Positions 28,953-35,676 of a stretch of 64,000 nucleotides of DNA are shown piece after piece (position 1 is the stretch's first letter; the number at the start of each line of letters is the position of its first letter). The DNA is from Streptomyces chartreusis (GTDB taxonomy: Bacteria; Actinomycetota; Actinomycetes; Streptomycetales; Streptomycetaceae). The translations under genes were made by a program, and so were the position numbers. The notes beneath the pieces are model-generated. The model worked only from the letters and a program-made list of their open reading frames with translations, had not been told where the DNA came from and did not search any database. The stretch is from positions 7,316,001-7,380,000 of the forward strand of contig NZ_CP023689.1 of assembly GCF_008704715.1 (NCBI RefSeq). The letters run 5' to 3'.

Positions 28953-29858
28953 ATGAGCCGGATGTGCGAAGGACGGGTCGTCGTCGTCACCGGGGCGGGC
29001 CGGGGGCTCGGCCGTGCGCACGCGCTCGCGTTCGCCGCCGAGGGGGCGAAGGTCGTCGTCAACGACCTCGGCGTCGGCCTCGACGGCACACCGGGCGCCG
29101 ACGGCCCCTCCCGGCACGTGGTCGAGGAGATCCGCGCGGCCGGCGGGGAGGCGATCGCGCACGGCGGCGACGTGGCGACGAGCGCCGGGGCCGCGTCCCT
29201 GGTGGCGGCCGCGCTGGACACGTACGGCCGGCTGGACACCCTCGTCAACAACGCCGGGTTCCTGCGCGACCGGATGCTGGTCAACCTCGACGAGGACGAC
29301 TGGGACGCCGTCGTACGCGTTCACCTCAAGGGCCACTTCCTCCCCCTGAAGCACGCCGCCGCGCACTGGCGGGCGGAGGCCAAGGCGGGCCGTACCCCGG
29401 CCGCCCGGATCGTCAACACGAGCAGCGGGGCGGGGCTGCTGGGCTCGGTCGGGCAGTCGAACTACAGCGCCGCGAAGGCGGGGATCGTCGGCCTCACCCT
29501 GGTCGCGGCGGCCGAACTGGCCCGCTACGGCGTCCAGGTCAACGCGATCGCCCCGGCGGCCCGCACCCGCATGACTGAGCGCACCTTCGCCGACACGATG
29601 ACCGCCCCCGACTCCGGCTTCGACGCCATGGCCCCCGAGAACGTCTCCCCGCTGGTCGTCTGGCTGGGCGCGGAGCAGAGCGCCGGCGTCACGGGCCGCG
29701 TCTTCGAGACGGAGGGCGGCCGGATCACGGTGATGGAGGGATGGCGCCCGGGGCCGAGTGCGGACCAGGGGGCGAGGTGGACGCCGGGGGAGGTGGGAGA
29801 GGCGGCACGGAAGTTGCTGGGGGAGGCGGAGACACCGGGACAGGTGTACGGAGCTTGA
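28953..29858 (+). CDS. Short-chain dehydrogenase, long type (Rv3548c-like)
   Basis: 301 residues from the ATG at 28953 (MSRMCEGRVVVV), behind AAGGAGG. The SDR motif VVVVTGAGRGLGRAHALAFA is followed by the VVVNDLGVGLDGTPGADGPS loop typical of the multifunctional-protein/hydroxyacyl-CoA dehydrogenase branch. LVNNAGFLRDRMLVNL and YSAAKAGIVGL contain the catalytic residues. Length and branch match Rv3548c, its counterpart in the KstR2 regulon. Likely oxidises a beta-hydroxyacyl-CoA. Last gene of this two-gene operon, followed by a dispersed repeat that may end transcription. Confidence 0.83.
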   Translation: MSRMCEGRVVVVTGAGRGLGRAHALAFAAEGAKVVVNDLGVGLDGTPGADGPSRHVVEEIRAAGGEAIAHGGDVATSAGAASLVAAALDTYGRLDTLVNNAGFLRDRMLVNLDEDDWDAVVRVHLKGHFLPLKHAAAHWRAEAKAGRTPAARIVNTSSGAGLLGSVGQSNYSAAKAGIVGLTLVAAAELARYGVQVNAIAPAARTRMTERTFADTMTAPDSGFDAMAPENVSPLVVWLGAEQSAGVTGRVFETEGGRITVMEGWRPGPSADQGARWTPGEVGEAARKLLGEAETPGQVYGA

Positions 29859-29863
29859 CCGGG

Positions 29864-29902
29864 ACGCCCCTCCAGGGGCGCGGGGAACTGCGCGACAAGC
29901 CC
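29864..29902 (+). repeat. Dispersed Streptomyces intergenic repeat, copy 2
   Basis: A CGCCCC-TCCA-GGGGCG palindrome is followed by GGGGAACTGCGCGACAAGCC. It is the same element as copy 1 (opposite orientation) and the tandem array near 61441, here between the SDR gene and the convergent metallopeptidase gene. Confidence 0.75.
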
Positions 29903-29952
29903 CGAACGACCCGCAGCCGCCCGACAACACAACGCGGCACCCCACTAGGCGC

Positions 29953-30849
29953 TCACGTATCACATTCGAGCACCGTCCGGCACAGCCCGCACCGCGCCCG
30001 AACCCGCCCCTTCACCGGCACCCGGATCCGCTGCTGACACGTAGGACACGGAAACGACACCCGCAACGGCCCGTGCCCGTCCGGCGTGAACGTGTACGGA
30101 ACCCCCGCCTGGGGAGCGGCCCCGGCATGGTCCTGCGCATGCCGCCGGTCCCGGGCGTAACGCCGCCGCCCTGCCCAGCCTGCCGCCGTCAGCGGGGGCT
30201 GCTGCTCGTCGTGCCGGGCCTGCGCCACACCCTTGCCGTACGCCGTGTACGCCTGCGGGCTGGTGAACCAGATCGACGGGTCCTCGGCGAAGACCTGCGC
30301 CCGCTTGGCGAGGACGTACCCGAACTCCTCCGGCGTCAGATACCCGAGCTTCTGCGAGGACGCCGAGTCCTCCCGGTACGCGTCGAGGAGCAGCCAGCCC
30401 GCGCCCAGGTACGTCGTCACCGTGTCCGTGAGGATCTCGTTGTCGCGGGTGCCCGGGAAGGACAGGCCGAGGCGGTGCAGATACACATGCGTCACCTCGT
30501 GGGCGAGGGCCGCCCCGATGTCCCGGCGATGGGTGCGGAAGCGGTCGTTCAGCTCGACGAAGTACTCGGGCCCGGCGGCGAGTTCGACGTTCGCCGCGTG
30601 GCTCATCTCCCGGAAGCCGACGATCAGCCGGGCGTCCGGCAACCGGTAGTGCCGCACCAGCTCGCGGGCCACCCGCTGCGCGCCCAGATGGAGGTCGTCG
30701 GTGTCGCAGAACGCCACGTCGGCCGGGGCCACGCTGGTCGCGAAGGTCTGGACGGTGTCGTACGACAGCCGCCTGTAGAGCGCGGTGATCGAGGCCCGCA
30801 CCGTCTCCAGATGCGGGAAGCCGTGCTGGACCGGTCCGCCGTTCGCCAC
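29953..30849 (-). CDS. Zinc metallopeptidase-like protein with C-terminal zinc ribbon
   Basis: 298 residues from a GTG at 30849 (VANGGPVQHGFPHLE) with GGGGGT upstream; a GTG at 30885 is possible but lacks a site. Residues 150-170 contain LAHEVTHVYLHRLGL, an HExxH zinc-protease motif, with a third ligand probably in the following DNEILTDTVTTY helix. The C-terminal 35 residues form a four-Cys zinc ribbon (CPTCQQRIRVPVKGRVRARC then CRTVLEC). No signal peptide or membrane segment, so it is likely cytoplasmic. I do not recognise a named family. The neighbouring exported protease gene is divergent. Substrate unknown. Confidence 0.75.
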   Translation of the reverse strand: MANGGPVQHGFPHLETVRASITALYRRLSYDTVQTFATSVAPADVAFCDTDDLHLGAQRVARELVRHYRLPDARLIVGFREMSHAANVELAAGPEYFVELNDRFRTHRRDIGAALAHEVTHVYLHRLGLSFPGTRDNEILTDTVTTYLGAGWLLLDAYREDSASSQKLGYLTPEEFGYVLAKRAQVFAEDPSIWFTSPQAYTAYGKGVAQARHDEQQPPLTAAGWAGRRRYARDRRHAQDHAGAAPQAGVPYTFTPDGHGPLRVSFPCPTCQQRIRVPVKGRVRARCGLCRTVLECDT

Positions 30850-30948
30850 GCCGGTACCCCCAAGACGCCTGGAAACCGATTCCACTCTACGGGGATGTGA
30901 GGGGATTTTCCCTGGTGGGGTTCCATGCCCGGGACGTGAGATCCGTCC

Positions 30949-30978
30949 TTGTCATGGACGCCCCTTGATCTTCATACT
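30949..30978 (+). promoter_or_regulatory. Candidate promoter of the trypsin-like protease
   Basis: TTGTCA (30949-30954) and CATACT (30973-30978) are separated by 18 bp, 32 bp before the start codon. The -35 is one base off consensus and the -10 matches four of six positions. Confidence 0.35.
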
Positions 30979-31010
30979 CCGGGATCGCTCAACCCCCCAC
31001 GAAAGGACGA

Positions 31011-31808
31011 ATGTTGAGCCATCACATATCCCGGAGAACCGGCATCTCCCTGGCGAAGAGAGCCGCCGCGGTCGGCGCCGTCGCGCTCGCCGTCGCCTCC
31101 CTCCAGCCGGTCAGCGCGCAGGCCGCGTCCACCCGTATCGTCGGTGGAACGACTGCCGCGCAGAACGAGTTCCCCTTCATGGTCCACCTCTCGATGGGCT
31201 GCGGCGGGGCGCTCTACAAGAAGGACGTGGTGCTGACCGCGGCCCACTGCATGTCGGGCTCCGGCAACAACACCAGCATCACCGTCACCGCGGGTGTCAA
31301 CGACCTCAACTCCTCGGCTGCCATCAAGGTGAAGTCGAAGAAGGTCAAGGTCGCCCCGGGCTACAACGGCAACGGCAAGGACTGGGCGCTGATCAAGCTC
31401 GCCCGGCCCATCGACAAGCCGACGCTGAAGATCGCCACGACGGACCAGTACAACCGCGGCACGTTCACGATCGCGGGCTGGGGTGACACCGAGGAGGGGG
31501 CCAACACGGGCACGACCAAGCTGCGTAAGGCCAGCGTTCCCTTCGTCGCCGACCGCGTGTGCAAGCGCCACTACGGCAACCGGCTCGTGTCGAAGGAGGA
31601 ACTGTGCGCCGGCTGGCAGAGCGGCGGCATCGACACCTGCCAGGGCGACTCCGGTGGCCCCATGTTCCGCAAGGACGACGCGGGCAAGATGATCCAGGTC
31701 GGCATCGTCAGCTGGGGCGACGGCTGCGCCCGTGCCGGGGTGCCCGGCGTCTACACGGAGGTCAGCCACTTCGCGAGCGACATCGCCCGCGCGGCGGCCG
31801 CGCTGTAG
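31011..31808 (+). CDS. Secreted trypsin-like serine protease
   Basis: 265 residues, ATG at 31011 behind AAAGGACGA. A twin-basic N-region and hydrophobic core (VGAVALAVASLQPVSAQA, Ala-x-Ala end) form the signal peptide; a very short propeptide leads to Ile43 of IVGG, the activation site. The chymotrypsin-fold triad is complete: His in VVLTAAHC, Asp in KDWALIKL, Ser in CQGDSGGPMF. The Asp in GIDTCQGDSGG occupies the S1 pocket base, giving cleavage after Arg/Lys. It resembles the Streptomyces trypsins (SGT type). Monocistronic, with a candidate promoter upstream; only 21 bp separate its stop from that of the convergent beta-galactosidase. Confidence 0.92.
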   Translation: MLSHHISRRTGISLAKRAAAVGAVALAVASLQPVSAQAASTRIVGGTTAAQNEFPFMVHLSMGCGGALYKKDVVLTAAHCMSGSGNNTSITVTAGVNDLNSSAAIKVKSKKVKVAPGYNGNGKDWALIKLARPIDKPTLKIATTDQYNRGTFTIAGWGDTEEGANTGTTKLRKASVPFVADRVCKRHYGNRLVSKEELCAGWQSGGIDTCQGDSGGPMFRKDDAGKMIQVGIVSWGDGCARAGVPGVYTEVSHFASDIARAAAAL

Positions 31809-31829
31809 GCAACCGCCGCGGCGAGGTCG

Positions 31830-33605
31830 TCAGACGGCCCGCAGGACCGGAGTTCCGGCCTCGCCGGACCCGGTCCGGGCCGTCCCTTCCAGCTCCAGCA
31901 CCCACAGCTCGTTGCCGCCCTCGCGCAGCACGGGCCCCGGCACGAACAGGGTGCGCTGCGGCCCCGCGGACCAGTAACGGCCCAGACCGAAGCCGTTGAT
32001 CCACACGAACCCGCGGGTCAGGCCCGGCAGCTCCAGACGGGCGTCACCGGCGCCCCGCACCGTGACGGTGCCCCGGTAGAGCCCCGGGGCACCGTCCCCG
32101 GGCAGCTCACGGAACGGCACCGCCCGCACCGCCCCGGCGTCCTCCAGCGCCTCCAGCCGCAGCGCACGCGCGCGTACGCCGTGCAGGAACTGCCGCTCGT
32201 GCAGGACACCCCCGGTGATCCCCTTGGACTCGCCCAGCCGCGGCCCGTAGTTGACCCTGCCCAGGGACTCCACCCACAGCTCCACGCGCGCGTGCCCGGC
32301 GACGGGCTCCTTCAGGCACGGGTCCTCCTCGGTGAGCACCCCGGCCCGCTCCCCGTCGACGTACACCACGGCGAGGTCCCGCAGCCCGCGCACCGTCAGC
32401 GGATACGGCTCGCGCGGCCCCGGCACCGTCACCTCGTAGCGCACCAGGCCCCGTTCGACGCCCAGTTCCTCGAAGGTGGCCGGGACGGGACCGGACGCCT
32501 CCGGACCGCCCAGCGTCTCCAGTACGTCCGCCAGCGGCGCCCAGCCGGTCAGGACGGCCTCCGCAGGCTCGCCCAACGACGCGGGCGCGGGCGGGACTTC
32601 GGGCAGCGGGCCGTCGGCGTACTCGGCGAGGACCTCGCGCAAGGCCCGGAACTTCGCGGTGGGGCGGCCGTACTCGTCGATCGGGGCGTCGTAGTCGTAC
32701 GACGTCACATCGGGCTCCAGCGGCCCGTCGTGCAGCGCGCCGCCGCCCCGGTTGGCGCCCGCCCAGCCGGCGAAGCTCGTGCCGCCGTGCGCCATGTACA
32801 GGTTGACCGAAGCCCCGCACCGAAGGATCTCCCGCAGCGCCGCCGCCGCGTCCCGGGCGTCCCGCACGGCGTGCTCGCCGCCCCAGTGGTCGAACCAGCC
32901 GCACCAGAACTCCATGCACATCAGCGGACCTTCGGGGCGGTGCCGGCGCAGCGTCTCGAACGCCACGCGCGCGTGCGAGCCGAAGTTCACCGTCGCCAGG
33001 ACCCCCGGGACCGAACCGCCGGAGAGCATGTGGTCCTCGGGGCCGTCCGAGGTGCACAGCGGGACCGTGACGCCGAGTTCCCGCAGCAGGTCGGCGAGAC
33101 GGCGCACATAGGCCGCGTCCGAGCCGTAGCTGCCGTACTCGTTCTCGACCTGCACCATGATCACCGGACCGCCGCGGTCGATCTGCCGGGGCACGATCTC
33201 CGGCAGCAGCCGCCCGAACCAGTCCGACACGTGCCCCATATAGCGCTCGTCACGGGTACGCGCGCGTGCGCCGGCCTCGGCCGTCAGCCAGTACGGCAGC
33301 CCGCCGTTCTCCCACTCGGCGCAGATGTACGGCCCCGGACGCACGATCGCCCACAGGCCCGCGTCCCGGGCCGCGTCCAGGAACCGGCCGAGCGCGGCCA
33401 CGTCCCGGGTCCGCCCCGGCGCCGGCTCGTGGAGGTTCCACGGCACATACGTCTCCACGCAGTTCAGGCCCATCGCCCGCAGCATCGCAAGACGGTGCCC
33501 CCACTGCGCCTCGTGCACCCGGAAGTAGTGCAGCGCGCCGGACAGCACCCGCACCGGCCGCCCGTCCAGCAGAAAGTCTTCGTCCCCCACCGTGAACTCG
33601 CTCAT
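31830..33605 (-). CDS. GH35 beta-galactosidase
   Basis: 591 residues from the ATG at 33605 (MSEFTVGDEDFLLDG), behind GAGGGTGGG. The N-terminal GH35 barrel has SGALHYFRVHEAQWGHRLAM, ETYVPWNLHEP, the acid/base Glu in VQVENEYGSYG near residue 157, and the nucleophile Glu in CMEFWCGWFDHWGG. The C-terminal jelly-roll domains end with GFVWINGFGLGRYWSAGPQR. No signal peptide, so it probably acts in the cytoplasm on imported galactosides. It diverges from an AraC-type regulator across 88 bp that contains a GTCCATGGAC palindrome (33637-33646). Confidence 0.92.
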   Translation of the reverse strand: MSEFTVGDEDFLLDGRPVRVLSGALHYFRVHEAQWGHRLAMLRAMGLNCVETYVPWNLHEPAPGRTRDVAALGRFLDAARDAGLWAIVRPGPYICAEWENGGLPYWLTAEAGARARTRDERYMGHVSDWFGRLLPEIVPRQIDRGGPVIMVQVENEYGSYGSDAAYVRRLADLLRELGVTVPLCTSDGPEDHMLSGGSVPGVLATVNFGSHARVAFETLRRHRPEGPLMCMEFWCGWFDHWGGEHAVRDARDAAAALREILRCGASVNLYMAHGGTSFAGWAGANRGGGALHDGPLEPDVTSYDYDAPIDEYGRPTAKFRALREVLAEYADGPLPEVPPAPASLGEPAEAVLTGWAPLADVLETLGGPEASGPVPATFEELGVERGLVRYEVTVPGPREPYPLTVRGLRDLAVVYVDGERAGVLTEEDPCLKEPVAGHARVELWVESLGRVNYGPRLGESKGITGGVLHERQFLHGVRARALRLEALEDAGAVRAVPFRELPGDGAPGLYRGTVTVRGAGDARLELPGLTRGFVWINGFGLGRYWSAGPQRTLFVPGPVLREGGNELWVLELEGTARTGSGEAGTPVLRAV

Positions 33606-33693
33606 GCGCCCACCCTCGCCTCTGGCGCAGGTCAGGGTCCATGGACAAAGATCGGCGCTGCTTGGACCGAAGACGCGGACGGGAGGTACGGGC

Positions 33694-34593
33694 ATGTACC
33701 ACACCTGGATGCGGTTCTTCACGCCCGGCCCCGCCCACCACCGCCTCGGCCTCGCCTGCCTCGGCGTCGGCCTCCAGTACGGCGCCCTGCCCACCGTCGG
33801 CCCCCGCGTCCTGGACCACCATGTCGCCGTCGTCATCAGCACCGGCGCCGGTTGGTACGCCGACCCCCGAGGCTGCCGTACGCCCGTCACCGCGCCCGCC
33901 CTGCTGTGGCTCACCCCCGGCGTCCCGCACCACTACGCGCCCGACCCGGGCACCGGCTGGGACGAGGGCTTCGTCGACTTCACCGGGCCCGCCGCCGCCT
34001 CGTACACCGAACTCGGCTACATCGAGCCGGACCGCCCCGTCGTGGCCCTCTCCGACGCTGCGGGACCGCGTGCCGTCATCGGGCGCATGGCCCGCGCCGC
34101 CCGCCGCGACAACCCCCTGCTGGAGGTGGAGACCGGCGCCGCCGTGCACGAGCTCCTCGTCGCCCTGCGCCGAGCCCGCGCCGACCTCGCCCCCGACGGC
34201 GAGGCGGTCCTCAAGGCCCTCGCCCGCGACGCCTGTCTGCCGCTGACGGTCGCCGACCACGCCGCCCGGCACGGCATGACCCCCGCCGAACTGCGCACGG
34301 CCGTCCGCAGGGGCGCCGGATGCAGCCCCAAGGACTATCTGCTCGGCATCCGCCTGGGCCGCGCCAAGGAACTCCTCGCCGCCACCGACCTGCCCGTCGC
34401 CGCCGTCGCCCGCCGCGTCGGCTACGACGACCCCGCCTACTTCTCCCGCCTGTTCACCCGCCGGGTCGGCATGGCACCGGTCCGCTTCCGCGCGCAGCAG
34501 GGCCGCGCCGTGCCCGGCGGCTGGAGCAACCAGGTCCCCGATCCCGCCGATCCACCCGTGATCGGCCGAACGACGGGCGGGGCGGCCCCGTAG
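33694..34593 (+). CDS. AraC-family transcriptional regulator
   Basis: 299 residues from the ATG at 33694, behind GGGAGG. The N-terminal cupin-like sensor (about residues 1-120) contains GAGWYADPRG and LLWLTPGVPHHYAPDPGTGW. The C-terminal double helix-turn-helix includes LTVADHAARHGMTPAELRTA and a second unit LPVAAVARRVGYDDPAYFSR then LFTRRVGMAPVRFR. It is divergent from the GH35 gene, the usual arrangement for a local activator of sugar use, so it likely controls that gene through the shared 88-bp gap. Followed after 11 bp by chorismate mutase, possibly by read-through. Confidence 0.88.
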   Translation: MYHTWMRFFTPGPAHHRLGLACLGVGLQYGALPTVGPRVLDHHVAVVISTGAGWYADPRGCRTPVTAPALLWLTPGVPHHYAPDPGTGWDEGFVDFTGPAAASYTELGYIEPDRPVVALSDAAGPRAVIGRMARAARRDNPLLEVETGAAVHELLVALRRARADLAPDGEAVLKALARDACLPLTVADHAARHGMTPAELRTAVRRGAGCSPKDYLLGIRLGRAKELLAATDLPVAAVARRVGYDDPAYFSRLFTRRVGMAPVRFRAQQGRAVPGGWSNQVPDPADPPVIGRTTGGAAP

Positions 34594-34604
34594 GCTGAGC
34601 GCCC

Positions 34605-34952
34605 ATGACCAGCAACACGTCCCCAGGCGACGTCGACCCCGCCGTCCGCGAGGAGCTCGCCCGGCTGCGCGACAGCATCGACAACATCGACGCGGCCGTC
34701 GTCCACATGCTCGCCGAACGCTTCAAGTGCACCCAGCAGGTCGGCCACCTCAAGGCCCGCCACCAGCTCCCGCCGGCCGACCCGGACCGGGAGGCCCGCC
34801 AGATCGCCCGGCTGCGCACCCTCGCCGAGAACGCCAAGCTCGACCCGGCGTTCGCCGAGAAGTTCCTGAACTTCATCATCGCCGAGGTGATCAGGCACCA
34901 CGAGAGCATCGCCGAGGACGCCGTCAACGGCGCTGCGCCCACGGCGAACTGA
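34605..34952 (+). CDS. Chorismate mutase (AroQ type)
   Basis: 115 residues, ATG at 34605. The all-helical AroQ domain is visible: ELARLRDSIDNIDAAVVHML with the first active-site Arg, AERFKCTQQVGHLKARHQLP with the second Arg and the Lys, then DPDREARQIARLRTLAENAK and the last helix with FLNFIIAEVIRHHESIAED. It converts chorismate to prephenate for phenylalanine and tyrosine. It is free-standing, not fused to prephenate dehydratase or DAHP synthase, and has no signal peptide, so it is the cytoplasmic intracellular type. No other aromatic pathway gene is nearby. Confidence 0.9.
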   Translation: MTSNTSPGDVDPAVREELARLRDSIDNIDAAVVHMLAERFKCTQQVGHLKARHQLPPADPDREARQIARLRTLAENAKLDPAFAEKFLNFIIAEVIRHHESIAEDAVNGAAPTAN

Positions 34953-35052
34953 CGCCTGCCGGCCGGCCCGGGGGGTGACAGGGCGGCCCGCGCGGGGCAT
35001 GCTGCGCTGTGCACCGCATGCCAGCTGACGAGCACGCTCCGTCAGCACCCCC

Positions 35053-35071
35053 GGACATACCCGGTATGTCC
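35053..35071. promoter_or_regulatory. Perfect 19-bp inverted repeat upstream of the receiver gene
   Basis: GGACATACC-C-GGTATGTCC: two perfect 9-bp arms around one base, ending 21 bp before the ATG at 35093 and just upstream of its GGGAGGGA. As coding sequence it would need a rare ATA codon, which supports it being outside the gene. Likely an operator, possibly autoregulatory. Confidence 0.5.
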
Positions 35072-35092
35072 ACGCGGGAGGGACGTCGGGCC

Positions 35093-35629
35093 ATGCCGTC
35101 GGATGCCAAGATCCTCATCGTCGACGACCACGAGGAGACGCTGTACGCCCTGGAGAGCGCCCTGGCCCCGCTGGGCTACCGGCTGGCCCGCGCCACCAGC
35201 GGAGACGAGGCGCTCAAGCAGGTGCTCCGCGGCCAGGTCGGCCTCCTGCTCCTGGACGTCCGCATGCCGGGCGTCAGCGGCCTGGACGTGGTGCGGTACA
35301 TGCGGCGCGTGGAACAGACCCAGAACATTCCGGTCATCCTCCTCACGGGCTTCGGCGCCGACCACGAACTCACCGCCACCGCCTTCGGACTCGGCGTCGC
35401 CGACCTCATGATGAAGCCCACCGACCCCTGGGCGCTGCGCACCAAGGTCCGCTACCTGTACGACGCCTACCAGCGCCACCAGGCCCTGGAGGAGGAGGTC
35501 CGCGAGTTACGGGCCCTGGTCAAGGGCCACGCCGACGCCCCTGAGCGCCCCGGGCGCCCGGCGCTGCCGCACCCCGAGACGCGCGTCCCGCCCCAGCGCG
35601 ACAGCCCCGCCGCGAAGAATCGGGCATAG
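35093..35629 (+). CDS. Stand-alone response-regulator receiver protein
   Basis: 178 residues from the ATG at 35093 (MPSDAKILIVDDHEE); starts at 35066 and 35009 are rejected because they translate through the palindrome. The receiver domain occupies residues 4-125: acidic pair in ILIVDDHEETLYALE, phospho-acceptor Asp in LLLLDVRMPGVSGLD, switch Thr in VILLTGFGADHE and Lys in MMKPTDPW. A short coiled-coil (QRHQALEEEVRELRALVKGH) and a Pro-rich tail follow, with no DNA-binding domain. It must act through protein contacts. No histidine kinase is adjacent. Confidence 0.85.
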   Translation: MPSDAKILIVDDHEETLYALESALAPLGYRLARATSGDEALKQVLRGQVGLLLLDVRMPGVSGLDVVRYMRRVEQTQNIPVILLTGFGADHELTATAFGLGVADLMMKPTDPWALRTKVRYLYDAYQRHQALEEEVRELRALVKGHADAPERPGRPALPHPETRVPPQRDSPAAKNRA

Positions 35630-35676
35630 CGCACGTACTGATCCACCCCTGTGCCTGGTCAGCGGCATCAGGCAGC

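Noticed and set aside
35009..35092. Longer start for the receiver protein
   Set aside because: Translation would run through a perfect 19-bp palindrome and use a rare ATA codon; the ATG at 35093 has a proper GGGAGGGA upstream.
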